DNA of 64,000 nucleotides from the NCBI GenBank assembly GCA_947496465.1, contig CANMCX010000014.1:31084-95083 (forward strand), in the 5' to 3' direction. The notes below the pieces were generated by a model. That model saw only the letters and a program-made list of their open reading frames with translations, was not told where the DNA came from and made no database searches. The translations under genes were made by a program, and so were the position numbers. The stretch is from Marinifilum_A sediminis. Lineage in GTDB: Bacteria; Bacteroidota; Bacteroidia; Bacteroidales; Marinifilaceae. This document shows, one piece after another, positions 25,704 to 35,088 of the stretch (the stretch's first letter is position 1; the number at the start of each line of letters is the position of its first letter).

Positions 25704-25878
25704 AATTCTAATCTTTACTATTAATAACTATACTTCTATACAAACAAAGATGCGGAGACTTCTTCATTATATCATTGATCAGGATTCCCGAAGACTTGTC
25801 GATTTTTCCTTTGGAAATTTTAAAGGTCGGTCTTGTTCTCAAACCATAAAAACCCATTACATTTATAAAAAAACAATT

Positions 25879-26439
25879 ATGTCGAAAAATAGATGCTCTT
25901 GGGCTGGAGAAGAACCTCTTTATTGCAAGTACCACGATGAGGAATGGGGCGTTCCTTTACACGATGATCAAATGCTTTTTGAATTTTTGATACTGGAAGG
26001 TGCACAAGCTGGTTTAAGCTGGATTACAATATTAAAAAAGCGAGAAAACTATAGGAAAGCATTCGATAATTTCGATCCGAATATCATAGTAAACTACTCT
26101 GAGGAAAAAGTAGCTGAATTGCTGCAAAACGAAGGAATTATTCGCAATAAACTAAAAGTAAGAGCTGCTATTAAAAATGCAAAAGCATTTCTGGAGGTTC
26201 AAAAAGAATACAGCTCTTTTGACAAATACATTTGGAGTTTTACGAATGGAAAAACCATAGTGAACAAATGGAAGAATTTAAGCGAAGTGCCTGCTTCAAC
26301 ACCAGAATCGGAAGCCATGAGTAAGGCTCTTAAGAAACGAGGTTTTACTTTTGTTGGACCAACTATTTGCTACGCTTTTATGCAGGCTACAGGAATGGTA
26401 AATGACCATACAACTGATTGCTTTAAATACAAGAAATAA
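25879..26439 (+). CDS. tag: DNA-3-methyladenine glycosylase I
   Basis: Tag removes 3-methyladenine from alkylated DNA in base excision repair. The open frame extends far upstream, but the family N-terminus is RCSWAGEEPLYCKYHDEEWGVP. I therefore start at the ATG 25879-25881 (MSKNRCSW), giving 186 residues, normal for Tag. The zinc ligands are visible as Cys6 and His19 at the N-terminus and the His and Cys of MVNDHTTDCF at the C-terminus. GAQAGLSWITIL carries the base-recognition segment. It ends convergent with the second M56 gene. Confidence 0.95.
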   Translation: MSKNRCSWAGEEPLYCKYHDEEWGVPLHDDQMLFEFLILEGAQAGLSWITILKKRENYRKAFDNFDPNIIVNYSEEKVAELLQNEGIIRNKLKVRAAIKNAKAFLEVQKEYSSFDKYIWSFTNGKTIVNKWKNLSEVPASTPESEAMSKALKKRGFTFVGPTICYAFMQATGMVNDHTTDCFKYKK

Positions 26440-26445
26440 AAAAAC

Positions 26446-26469
26446 TGCCCCTGACTAAAGCCAGGGGCA
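26446..26469 (-). terminator. Terminator between tag and the second M56 gene
   Basis: TGCCCCTG and CAGGGGCA pair around eight bases. The minus strand continues into GTTTTTTT, so it ends the M56 transcript. On the plus strand the T-run is missing. Confidence 0.8.
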
Positions 26470-26480
26470 ATTAACTGAAT

Positions 26481-28361
26481 TTATAAAGATTTGAACGTAA
26501 TTGGCAATGTGTAGGCCATATGAACTGCTTTACCGCCTTCAATTCCAGGTTCCCATATAGGAAAACCTTTAACAATCTCGATAGCTTTGGCATCAACTTC
26601 AGCATTACCTGTACCTCTAGTCATGCGGATATTATCAATCTTCCCTTCTTTAGTTATAACAAAAGAAACAAAACATCTTTTACCAATCTTAAATTTTGAA
26701 TCTAGTTTATTAATTTCTTTCTCTAGGTACTTCTGAACTTTATCATGCCCTCCAGGAAATTTTGGCATTTGTTCCACAATAACATAAATATCCTCACCCT
26801 TGTATTGCTTTTTAGGTTTTCTAGGTTCACCTACCACAATCATTCCCTGTCCATTTTGCAATCCAAAACTTAAAGGAATAGTATAGGATACATTTACTGG
26901 TGATCCATCCATTTTTCCAGGTATCCATTTTGGCAATGTAGACACAATACGGATTGCCTCTTTATCAATTGATGGACAAACACTTCTCATAACTCTTGCA
27001 TTTTCAACCTCACCTAATTTATTAATAACAAAAGTAACTAGAACCTTACCTTCAATTCCTTTTTTCTGAGCCTCACGTGGATATTTAACAGTTCTGGCAA
27101 TATGCTTTCTCATTGCTAAATCTCCTCCCGGAAATACAGGTTTTTCATCTACTGATACATATACATTATCTTCACCCAAAGATTGTTCATTTTCTTCCTT
27201 TAATTTAATTTTAAGAAAGTAACCCTTGTCAGTTTTTTTCCCATTCAAAACAAAATCCTCAACAGGAATTTTCTTTGTTTCCAAGGCGATAAATGAAACA
27301 TTAATGTTAGCACTTTTGACAATACTTAATTCAAATTCACCATTAAAATTCGCCACTGTACCAATTGAGGTTCCTTCCACAAGTACAGTTGCTCCAGGAA
27401 TAGGTTTATCATCATTTGCAAGTACAACTCCAGTTATTTTCACAGTTTCTTGTTTATGCACTTCCGCAACTGTTGCTTCCTTGGCATGTACTTCCTCAAT
27501 TCTTAAATTAAAGATTACTACTGCTACTATCACAGGAAACATCATCAACAATTTATAGCGTCTATTCTTGGGACTTTTATCTTTTGACATCATAATCATT
27601 CTTTTTTTATTAATGGAATAGTTAAAGTTGTTAGCCAAGCCAACAACTTCGGCTCCCATTAGTTGGTTAATTAATAGTGCCTGATATTGTCCGATGTTGT
27701 AGCCATGCGCAATCACTCCATCATCAGCCAATAATTCATGCGTTTGTTTTAGGGCAAGCTGAAAAAGCCATACAAATGGATTGAACCAAAAAACGATGGT
27801 CATCAGTTCAACTAAAAGCAGATCGATCCAATGCTTTTGCTGAGCGTGAACTTTTTCGTGTGCTAAAATATTCTGACGAGATTCGTTATTAAACTCCTCT
27901 CTATTAATTACTATATATCCAAAAAAAGTAAAAGCCGGAATTGATTGATCTAGTAATACAATTTTAAAATTGTCAATTACAGTATATTGCTTTCCTGATA
28001 TCATTCTATAAATCTGACCAACTTTTATCAGACTTCGAATGAATAAAATACTTGCTACCAATAAATAAATCAGGAACACAATAGTTGATAACGTGTAGAA
28101 ACTCTCTTGCTTAATTACAGGTTCAACTGATCCACTTACAAAGGATAAATCTCCTGCTATAACGGTATTTTCAACAGCTTCAACCAAAACGGTATAAGGA
28201 ATCTTAATAAAAGGTAAAAGAATTGCAGTACACAAACTAAGCAATAAAAACCCTCTTATTTCCGTAAAAAACCTTTCGTTTCGCAACAGCAAAAAATAGA
28301 TGATATAAAACAAAGCCAATATCACCGATGATTGTACAAAGTATTCTATTATAGCTTCCAT
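26481..28361 (-). CDS. M56 (BlaR1-like) metallopeptidase with CarboxypepD_reg-like and two TonB C-terminal domains (pair 2)
   Basis: The 626-residue protein is a paralogue of the one at 23731-25293. Membrane helices lie near 8-26, 37-52, 92-111 and 183-200, with zinc motif HEKVH at 168-172. After a helix near 270-285 come a carboxypeptidase-regulatory-like domain (about 305-390, TGVVLANDDKPIPGATVLVEG) and two TonB C-terminal-type domains. The first (about 405-505) contains FPGGDLAMRKHIARTVKYPREAQKKGIEGKV and the second (about 530-626) contains FPGGHDKVQKYLEK. The FPGG-x(n)-YP signature is that of TonB. It should act on the BlaI encoded 2 bp upstream. The doubled TonB domain is the main difference from pair 1. 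Confidence 0.88.
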   Translation of the reverse strand: MEAIIEYFVQSSVILALFYIIYFLLLRNERFFTEIRGFLLLSLCTAILLPFIKIPYTVLVEAVENTVIAGDLSFVSGSVEPVIKQESFYTLSTIVFLIYLLVASILFIRSLIKVGQIYRMISGKQYTVIDNFKIVLLDQSIPAFTFFGYIVINREEFNNESRQNILAHEKVHAQQKHWIDLLLVELMTIVFWFNPFVWLFQLALKQTHELLADDGVIAHGYNIGQYQALLINQLMGAEVVGLANNFNYSINKKRMIMMSKDKSPKNRRYKLLMMFPVIVAVVIFNLRIEEVHAKEATVAEVHKQETVKITGVVLANDDKPIPGATVLVEGTSIGTVANFNGEFELSIVKSANINVSFIALETKKIPVEDFVLNGKKTDKGYFLKIKLKEENEQSLGEDNVYVSVDEKPVFPGGDLAMRKHIARTVKYPREAQKKGIEGKVLVTFVINKLGEVENARVMRSVCPSIDKEAIRIVSTLPKWIPGKMDGSPVNVSYTIPLSFGLQNGQGMIVVGEPRKPKKQYKGEDIYVIVEQMPKFPGGHDKVQKYLEKEINKLDSKFKIGKRCFVSFVITKEGKIDNIRMTRGTGNAEVDAKAIEIVKGFPIWEPGIEGGKAVHMAYTLPITFKSL

Positions 28362-28363
28362 AT

Positions 28364-28735
28364 CTATTTCTCCTTCTCAATTTGGCGTTTGGCAATCTCA
28401 ATCATCTCTTCCAATTCCTGGATACTTAATTTATTATCCTTAGCAAAAAAAGAAGCCATTCTTGAAAATGATCCATTGAAATAATTGGTTACCAATGCCC
28501 CTGCTTTAAATCCCGAATAATCCTCTTTCGAAATTTTTACCACAAATAAATGAGACTTTCCAGCAGGAATTTTATCTGCAAAACCTTTTTTCTCCAAGGC
28601 ATTCATTACTGTTGCAACAGTAGTATAAGCAGGTTTCGGATCGGGAAACTGTGCAACAACATCTCTTACACTTGCTTTTTCCAGTTCCCATACAATTTGC
28701 ATCACCTGTTCTTCTGCTTTGGTTAATTCCTTCAT
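28364..28735 (-). CDS. BlaI/MecI family repressor (pair 2)
   Basis: The 123-residue winged-helix repressor is close to the pair 1 protein: LTKAEEQVMQIVWELEKASVRDVVAQF, AYTTVATVMNALEKKGFADK and VTNYFNGSFSRMASFFAKD. It is followed after 2 bp by its M56 partner. The upstream region carries three BlaI-type palindromes, one over the -7 box, so autoregulation is likely. The similar DNA-binding helices in the two BlaI proteins make cross-binding possible. Confidence 0.92.
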   Translation of the reverse strand: MKELTKAEEQVMQIVWELEKASVRDVVAQFPDPKPAYTTVATVMNALEKKGFADKIPAGKSHLFVVKISKEDYSGFKAGALVTNYFNGSFSRMASFFAKDNKLSIQELEEMIEIAKRQIEKEK

Positions 28736-28760
28736 AACAAACTTTACTTTTAGATTAATC

Positions 28761-28818
28761 TACTACAAACTTAGTACTAATTTTTTAGTAGACAAATTTT
28801 ATTACTAAAATTTTAGTA
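28761..28818 (-). promoter_or_regulatory. BlaI operators and promoter of the second blaI/M56 pair
   Basis: Three palindromes of TACTA...TAGTA type lie at 28761-28776 (TACTACAAACTTAGTA), 28775-28790 (TACTAATTTTTTAGTA) and 28803-28818 (TACTAAAATTTTAGTA, perfect). The minus-strand -7 box TAAGTTTG (28766-28773) sits inside the first. The ATG is at 28735. Confidence 0.8.
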
Positions 28819-28886
28819 GATAAAATGATTTTACTACAATCTTGAATAATGCACCTGTTTTTACTAACTATGCAAAAAATTGATCG

Positions 28887-29336
28887 ATGGAAAAATTTGA
28901 ATTATCACCCAACAACTATAAACTTTGGGACAGAGTACGAAAAGAATTGTCATTATTGATATTGCTTATAGCTATTCTACTATTTTTTGTTGGCTTAAAC
29001 GTGATTTATTTTACTGCTGTAATTGTAATGTACACCTTACTTTTAACACTTAAACGAAATCGAATTTTAACTTGTATCCAATTTAATGATGAAAATCAAA
29101 CTCTTGATTTGGAATATTTTTATCTAATAACTATTAAAAGCAAAGAGAGCGTTCCATACCATAAACTGAGCTGTAAACTAAGTATGAAACGCTTTGGTTT
29201 TGGAGCTGCTACACAAACGCTAGAGCTATTTAAAGGAAAAATATTATGCTGTGAAATTCGAAAAGAGGGCAAATGGAAATGGTCAGAAGAACAAATCGAT
29301 AACATCCATAAAAGAATCTCTGATCTTAATAAATAG
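28887..29336 (+). CDS. Small membrane protein of unknown function
   Basis: The 149-residue protein has two adjacent hydrophobic helices (about 21-38 and 42-55) followed by a soluble beta-rich part (about 60-130) and a C-terminal helix. The layout resembles bacterial PH-domain membrane proteins, but I cannot confirm the family. It lies about 150 bp from the divergent blaI pair 2 gene, so the BlaI operators could affect it too. It is separated from the next gene by 76 bp. Confidence 0.6.
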   Translation: MEKFELSPNNYKLWDRVRKELSLLILLIAILLFFVGLNVIYFTAVIVMYTLLLTLKRNRILTCIQFNDENQTLDLEYFYLITIKSKESVPYHKLSCKLSMKRFGFGAATQTLELFKGKILCCEIRKEGKWKWSEEQIDNIHKRISDLNK

Positions 29337-29367
29337 AACTAAATAAGGTACAATTATTGATGTTAGG

Positions 29368-29397
29368 TTTGGTACAAGTTCAATTTATTTATCTTTA
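29368..29397 (+). promoter_or_regulatory. Possible promoter of the BamA-like gene
   Basis: TTTG at 29368-29371 and TATCTTTA at 29390-29397 are 18 bp apart. The latter differs from TAnnTTTG only at the last base. The start codon is 16 bp further, so the leader would be very short. Confidence 0.35.
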
Positions 29398-29412
29398 TAA
29401 TAGGAATAGTAA

Positions 29413-31383
29413 TTGACAATAAAAACAAATCTTATTCGTACTTCATTTAAATATAATGTTCTTCTAACTATTTTTATTGGTATTTCGTTTTTCTCTAATG
29501 CTCAACGAAACCATAGAAATGACACCTTAGTGATCCCAAAATCAAGAACAAATCTTCCTGATAGTATGATTGTCATTTCCAGAGATACCATTGTATTTTT
29601 AATTGATACAATTCATGAAAAAAGAGCAAATGAAAGCAATAGTGGTAACAAATTTTATCATGCGATAAAAAGAGGTGCCTACAAAAGAAGATTTACCAAA
29701 GAACTCTATAAACTATTTTTTGTAGCTCCTGATAAGATTTCTCCTACAGATACGATCAAGACTGAACGAAGTGAAACGGCTTTTGTTATCTATCAGGGAA
29801 AAACCATTAGACGTATTAATATTAGAGTTTTAGAGCCATTTGGTTCCAGTTTGCACGATACCACAAAAGTAGCAACTTCCTGGCTCGAAACCACTGGAAA
29901 TAAATTACATCACACGAGTCGACGTGGTCATTTAAAACGCTTGTTAAGAATTAAACAAGGTGATAAACTTGATGCCTACACCTTAGCCGATAACGAACGT
30001 CTAATTCGTCAGTTAGATTATATAAAAGATGCCTATTTTAGAGTGATTCCAGTATTGGGATCGAATAAAGCAGTTGATTTGGAATTGTGGGTAAAAGACC
30101 AGTTCTCCTGGGGTATTAACTTAGACGTTGGCTCTCTTTCATCCTCTGAGTTTGAATTCTACAGCCGCAACCTATACGGCATTGGTCATGAATTTAGTAA
30201 TACTTTTCACTACGAATCGGATGAAAGTAGAAGTTTTGGTTATTCAGGCAGATACAAAATCAGAAATATCAGAAGAACGTATATCGACGCTACATTAATC
30301 TATGAGAATACCTATGAAAAAGCTATAGTAGGAATTGATTTTGATAGAAAATTTGAAACCTACAATACCAAATATGCAGGTGGATTAAGCCTTTCCAGAA
30401 CCATGCGTTCCGATAAAATAATGGATGATGATCCCATTTTAAATGAGGTTCCATTGGACTTTAATTATGGTAATATTTGGTATGGTAGAGCCTATAAATT
30501 GGATTCAAAAAATCTTTTCGCTCGAAAACGAATGTTTATTACGGGACGAATAGCAAGTAGAGAATTTTTTAAAAGACCTGAAACTGGTCCCGATTTAAAC
30601 CAATTTTTCCACAATAACTTCTTATATCTTGCCGGATTAAGTATCAGTCAAATTCAATACTACAAGAGTAATTTGGTATACAATTTTGGTAGAACTGAAG
30701 ATATTCCTTATGGATTTTTGGCTCAAACCAGTTTTGGATATGAAGACCGAGAATATTCTCATCGCTTTTATCTTGGTTTTGATCTGCAAAAAGCCAGTTA
30801 CATTCGCTCTACAAAAAGCTACCTATTCAATCGCTTTGCTATAGGCGGATTTTTCAACTCTAAAAGGTTTGAACAAGGAACACTAATTGCACAATCTAAA
30901 TTCTTTAGCAGAATTAGAAAGCTTGGAGCTTTGCGATTCCGTAATTTTGGAGATCTAAAATACACATTAGGAATTAGAAGGTTTCCAGAAGAATTCATCA
31001 CTTTAAATAACCGACAAGGTATTCGTGGATTTAAAAGTGAAGAGGTAACAGGCACGCAAAAATTGAGTTTAAATCTGGAAACAGTAGCCTTTACTCCATA
31101 TATGCTTGGAGGTTTTAAATTTGCCTTTTACAGCTTTGCAGATATGGGAATAATTGGCAGTAATAAAAAGAATCTTTTTAAAGAAGATTACTATTATGGA
31201 ATTGGTTTAGGAGTACGACTACACAACGAAAATCTTGTTTTTAAAACCATACAACTCCGGTTCACATTTTATCCAAACGCTCCAAATGATTTTAGCACAA
31301 CTGGCTTTCGTTTATCGGGAGAAGAACGACCTAAATTTAATGATTTTAAGGTGGGACAACCGGATGTCATCCCTTTTGAATAA
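29413..31383 (+). CDS. BamA/TamA-like outer membrane barrel protein with TTG start
   Basis: The frame opens right after a stop (29410-29412), and the first usable start is TTG at 29413. It leads directly into a signal peptide (about residues 1-31, ending ISFFSNAQ), so the rare start is credible. Residues about 120-235 form a POTRA-like region (IRRINIRVLEPFG, LLRIKQGDKLDAYTLADNERLIRQLDYIKDAYFRV). From 240 on, the sequence shows alternating aromatic beta strands typical of an Omp85 barrel, ending with LRFTFYPNAPND. The nearby RQGIRGFKSEE resembles the conserved loop-6 RGF motif of the superfamily. The substrate is unknown. It ends 1 bp before the convergent MATE gene. Confidence 0.8.
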   Translation: MTIKTNLIRTSFKYNVLLTIFIGISFFSNAQRNHRNDTLVIPKSRTNLPDSMIVISRDTIVFLIDTIHEKRANESNSGNKFYHAIKRGAYKRRFTKELYKLFFVAPDKISPTDTIKTERSETAFVIYQGKTIRRINIRVLEPFGSSLHDTTKVATSWLETTGNKLHHTSRRGHLKRLLRIKQGDKLDAYTLADNERLIRQLDYIKDAYFRVIPVLGSNKAVDLELWVKDQFSWGINLDVGSLSSSEFEFYSRNLYGIGHEFSNTFHYESDESRSFGYSGRYKIRNIRRTYIDATLIYENTYEKAIVGIDFDRKFETYNTKYAGGLSLSRTMRSDKIMDDDPILNEVPLDFNYGNIWYGRAYKLDSKNLFARKRMFITGRIASREFFKRPETGPDLNQFFHNNFLYLAGLSISQIQYYKSNLVYNFGRTEDIPYGFLAQTSFGYEDREYSHRFYLGFDLQKASYIRSTKSYLFNRFAIGGFFNSKRFEQGTLIAQSKFFSRIRKLGALRFRNFGDLKYTLGIRRFPEEFITLNNRQGIRGFKSEEVTGTQKLSLNLETVAFTPYMLGGFKFAFYSFADMGIIGSNKKNLFKEDYYYGIGLGVRLHNENLVFKTIQLRFTFYPNAPNDFSTTGFRLSGEERPKFNDFKVGQPDVIPFE

Positions 31384-31384
31384 C

Positions 31385-32716
31385 CTAAATTTCACTCTCT
31401 TTCCAATTGGCATATCTTAGATAAAGCCATGAACCTAAAGCTAAAAATCCGGCATAAAAATATTCCGAAATCCACACACCCGAAATTGGGAGTTGAATTA
31501 CCTCAATTAAAACATAAACTCCTCCCAGGTAACAAGCCAAAACAACAATTTCAATTAGCATAGCATGAAATGTATTTCCTGTTCCTGAAACTCCCTGAAA
31601 AAGTGTAATGCCAACTGGGAAAAGTAAGGCTGCACCAAATATCACGTATAAAACTGGTTTTGTTTCTGCTATCAATCCAACTTCGTCTGTATAAATAGAA
31701 ATCACCAACTCCGGACTAATCAAACTAATTCCCACCAATCCCAAAACACATAAAAATGATAATTTTACCGTTCTAAAAATTACAGGCAAAACCTCTTTTG
31801 GGTTTCCGTCTCCAATTACCTGGCTTACCAAAGTATTTGCTGCCGATGCAAATGCCCAAACCGGAACCATAATTAGTACATAAATACTTCGAATAATATT
31901 TGAAATTGCTAACTCTCTCTCTCCCATTTTCTCTACCAGAAGAAAAAATACAAACCAGCAGGATAAAGCCAAAAAATTCTGTATCATCATTGGAAAAGAC
32001 ACCTTTAATAATCGTGTATACAAGTCTTTATCAATTTTCGGAAATGCGAATAAATTGTATTTCCCAACCGGAGTTTTTCGTAATGTGTAGACAATAAAGA
32101 AAATCAAAACACATACCTCTGCAATTACAGAAGCCAATGCCGCACCTTTTATTCCCATTTCTGGAAATCCAAGTTCTCCAAAAATTAACACATAATCTAA
32201 AAAGATATTGATTATAGCCATAAAAGCCGTACTCCAGCTTATTATTTTAGTTTTGGCAATACCAATATAAAATGCACGAAACAGAAGGTTTATACAGGCA
32301 AATAATATTCCCCAGGCTCGCACCGAAATATAATCAGTACTCGCTTGAAAAATAGCATCCGACTTCACAATTGATTTAAGGATGGAAGGAGCTTGAAACT
32401 CCATAAATCCTAATAGAAAGACTGCTAAAATCAATAGAAAATACAAGGCATGATCAAATGTTTTTCCAACCCGTTTGTAGTTCCCTTCACCAAATCGACG
32501 AGCAATTACAATTTGAGTTCCCAAGCCAAATCCCCATCCAAGCATTACAACTGCAAAGTAGAAAATAGTTGCAATGGCAGCAGCTCCAAGAGCTACTTCA
32601 CTTAAATGTCCTAAAAATGCAGTATCAGTTAAAGCTATGATATTCTGAGCAACACTACCCAAAATAATAGGATAGGCAATTTTCCAAATGTTAGAATAGT
32701 TCGTTTGTATTTTCAA
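31385..32716 (-). CDS. MATE family efflux transporter
   Basis: Twelve hydrophobic helices and the MATE sequence pattern (IVLGSVAQNIIALTDTAFLGHLSEVALGAAAI near the N-terminus, GTQIVIARRFGEGNYKRVG near 80) identify a Na+- or H+-coupled multidrug exporter. The open frame has no ATG before the first helix; candidate starts are TTG at 32750-32752 and TTG at 32714-32716. The first lies inside the hairpin that ends the upstream S9 gene. I choose the second, which gives MKIQTNYSNIWKIAYPIILG, a typical family beginning, and 443 residues. A non-ATG start is likely either way. Confidence 0.88.
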   Translation of the reverse strand: MKIQTNYSNIWKIAYPIILGSVAQNIIALTDTAFLGHLSEVALGAAAIATIFYFAVVMLGWGFGLGTQIVIARRFGEGNYKRVGKTFDHALYFLLILAVFLLGFMEFQAPSILKSIVKSDAIFQASTDYISVRAWGILFACINLLFRAFYIGIAKTKIISWSTAFMAIINIFLDYVLIFGELGFPEMGIKGAALASVIAEVCVLIFFIVYTLRKTPVGKYNLFAFPKIDKDLYTRLLKVSFPMMIQNFLALSCWFVFFLLVEKMGERELAISNIIRSIYVLIMVPVWAFASAANTLVSQVIGDGNPKEVLPVIFRTVKLSFLCVLGLVGISLISPELVISIYTDEVGLIAETKPVLYVIFGAALLFPVGITLFQGVSGTGNTFHAMLIEIVVLACYLGGVYVLIEVIQLPISGVWISEYFYAGFLALGSWLYLRYANWKESEI

Positions 32717-32741
32717 TTTATAAAATCTAAGAGATAACAAA

Positions 32742-32764
32742 GCCGGTTCCAAAATGAAACCGGC
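32742..32764 (-). terminator. Hairpin after the S9 peptidase gene
   Basis: GCCGGTT and AACCGGC pair around nine bases, followed on the minus strand by TTTGTTATC, a weak U-tract. It lies 15 bp past the S9 stop and just before the MATE start, so it may attenuate rather than fully stop read-through. Confidence 0.55.
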
Positions 32765-32778
32765 GAAAATTAATTCTT

Positions 32779-34932
32779 TTATTTTAAATAATCATCAAAA
32801 TAATTGCTGACCTTTTGTTTCAAATGAATTCGGTCGCGACCTCTTACATTGTGTTCTGCTCTTGGATAAGGGAAATAATCAACCTGAACATTATTTTTTA
32901 TACACTCACGTATAAAGTTTAAACTGTGCTGCCATAAAACTGTTGGATCAATTGCTCCTTGGCAAATCAATAGTTTACCTTTCAAATCCTTTGCTTTAGC
33001 AATTAGAGATGTTTTGGCATATCCTTCAGGATTTTCCTGAGGAGTATCCATATAACGCTCTCCATACATCACTTCATACCATTTCCAGTCAATTACAGGT
33101 CCACCGGCTACACCAACCTTAAATACGTCCGGATAATTTGTAAGTAACGAAATGGTCATAAATCCACCATAACTCCATCCATGTACACCAATTCTATCAG
33201 CATCAACATATGGTAAAGATTGTAAAAACTCCACTCCTTTCATTTGATCCGCCATTTCTGGTTGACCACACTGACGATGAATAACTGCTTCAAACTCTTT
33301 TCCTCTGTTAGCTGAACCTCTGTTATCTAAAATGTAAAGTAGATAACCATTTTGTGCCATATACTGCTCCCATAAACGAGAACCACCCATCCATCGGTTG
33401 GTTACCAACTGTGCATGCGGTCCACCATATACATAAACGACTACCGGATATTTTTTATTTGGATCAAAATTAGCTGGTTTCACCATGCGATAATGCAAAT
33501 CAGTTTGTCCATCAGCAGATTTTATACTACCTAATGAAATCTCACCCAGGTTGTATTCTTTCAGTTTGTTTTCAGCATTTATTAGCTCCTTAATTTGCTT
33601 GCCTTTTGTATCAGCAACAGCTACTTTTCTAGGAACATTTAAACTGCTATAATTATCAATAATATATTTTCCATCAGCACTTACTTGCACTGAATGGTAT
33701 CCTTCTTCATTGGTTAAGCGAGTTCGCTTTCCTGATTTCAGATTTAACTTGTAGACATGTCTATCTAGAGGACTTACTTCTGTTGATACATAAAACAGGT
33801 TCTTCTCTGCTTTATCAAAACCTAAAATTTCAGTAATTTCCCAATCTCCAGATGTCAATTGTTTTACCAATTTTCCATCAGTATTATACAAATAAGCATG
33901 ATTAAATCCATCACGATTATTGGTTTGATAGATAAATTGATTTGGCTTATTTTTCATGAAAATTAACTGATGAGAAGGTTCTACCCAACGATTATCCATC
34001 TCTTCAAACAAGGTCTGAACAAACTCTCCGGTTTCAGCAATATACTTGTTCATTTTCATGTGATTCGATTCACGATTCAACACCTGAATGTAAATGAATT
34101 GCCCATTAGCTCCCCATGAGATATTTGTAAGATACTGATCATTGCCAAAATCATCAGGTTTAATCCAAGTAGTTGATTTCTTTTTCAGGTTAAATACACC
34201 TAATTTCACAGCTTCACTATCCATTCCACACATTGGATATTTAATCTCTCGTAAATCTCCAACTCTTGTATTGATATCAACTATTGGGAAAGAGCTAACT
34301 TTACTTTCATCTTTTGAATAGAAAGCCAATTGATCTCCTTGTGGTCCCCAAAAAATTCCGCCATTAATGCCATATTCACTTCGACTAACTGCTTGACCAT
34401 TCACAATATTTTTATCTGAATCAGACGTAACTGCTACTTCTCCATTCTTATTGGCAATGTATAAGTTATTATCAATCGTATAAGCTATTGATTTATTCTC
34501 CTGACAAAACTCCTCGTTCTCAGCTTTAGAATTAACATCAAGTTCAAAAATCAAGTTCTTATCCTCAATGTTAATTTGATATATTTTATTGGCTCTTCTA
34601 AACTGAAGAACATTAGAATTAATCCATCTGTAACGCGGTAATCTTTTTAACTCAGTATTTTCTTCCGCTTTCAAAATCGTATTAAAATCCGTTAAGGTAA
34701 AAATAGACTTAGCTTCTTTTCCAGGAGCACCAGCAAGAATATCTTCTCCTTCCGCATATGAAATAAGGTTGCTCTCTCCTTTCCATGATAGTTGAGATAG
34801 GTTTTCCGGGTAAAATTGTCTCCATTGTCCCAGAATGGCATCTTCCATTGATAAATTTTTTGGCTGAGCTTGCAAACTCAGGAATAAGCCGCAATTGATT
34901 AATAAATAGCTTAAAAGGATGAATCTTTTCAT
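32779..34932 (-). CDS. S9 family peptidase (dipeptidyl peptidase IV-like), exported
   Basis: The 717-residue protein starts with a signal peptide (about 1-22). Residues about 30-450 form a beta-propeller like that of DPP IV (repeated SPDG/SADGKYI-type turns). The C-terminal 250 residues are an alpha/beta hydrolase: VYVYGGPHAQ, the nucleophile in GVHGWSYGGFMT, Asp in QGAIDPTVLWQHS and His in PRAEHNVRGRD complete the triad. It would trim dipeptides from periplasmic peptides, preferably after Pro or Ala. A TACATTTG box at 34978-34985 is a plausible promoter. Confidence 0.93.
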   Translation of the reverse strand: MKRFILLSYLLINCGLFLSLQAQPKNLSMEDAILGQWRQFYPENLSQLSWKGESNLISYAEGEDILAGAPGKEAKSIFTLTDFNTILKAEENTELKRLPRYRWINSNVLQFRRANKIYQINIEDKNLIFELDVNSKAENEEFCQENKSIAYTIDNNLYIANKNGEVAVTSDSDKNIVNGQAVSRSEYGINGGIFWGPQGDQLAFYSKDESKVSSFPIVDINTRVGDLREIKYPMCGMDSEAVKLGVFNLKKKSTTWIKPDDFGNDQYLTNISWGANGQFIYIQVLNRESNHMKMNKYIAETGEFVQTLFEEMDNRWVEPSHQLIFMKNKPNQFIYQTNNRDGFNHAYLYNTDGKLVKQLTSGDWEITEILGFDKAEKNLFYVSTEVSPLDRHVYKLNLKSGKRTRLTNEEGYHSVQVSADGKYIIDNYSSLNVPRKVAVADTKGKQIKELINAENKLKEYNLGEISLGSIKSADGQTDLHYRMVKPANFDPNKKYPVVVYVYGGPHAQLVTNRWMGGSRLWEQYMAQNGYLLYILDNRGSANRGKEFEAVIHRQCGQPEMADQMKGVEFLQSLPYVDADRIGVHGWSYGGFMTISLLTNYPDVFKVGVAGGPVIDWKWYEVMYGERYMDTPQENPEGYAKTSLIAKAKDLKGKLLICQGAIDPTVLWQHSLNFIRECIKNNVQVDYFPYPRAEHNVRGRDRIHLKQKVSNYFDDYLK

Positions 34933-34977
34933 GTTGTAAGGTTTGTTGTTAAATTTCTTTTAAAAAATTTTTGCGTT

Positions 34978-34985
34978 CAAATGTA
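34978..34985 (-). promoter_or_regulatory. -7 box of the S9 peptidase gene
   Basis: Minus-strand TACATTTG lies 46 bp before the ATG. The -33 element is not obvious. Confidence 0.5.
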
Positions 34986-35088
34986 TCCTTTTTCGCATAA
35001 ATACAGTAATAATGATAGAATAAATTAAACAAGAACTACCAATAGATGTGGACATGCTTCAACATCAGGTCGAAAATTCAGGTTTTAA

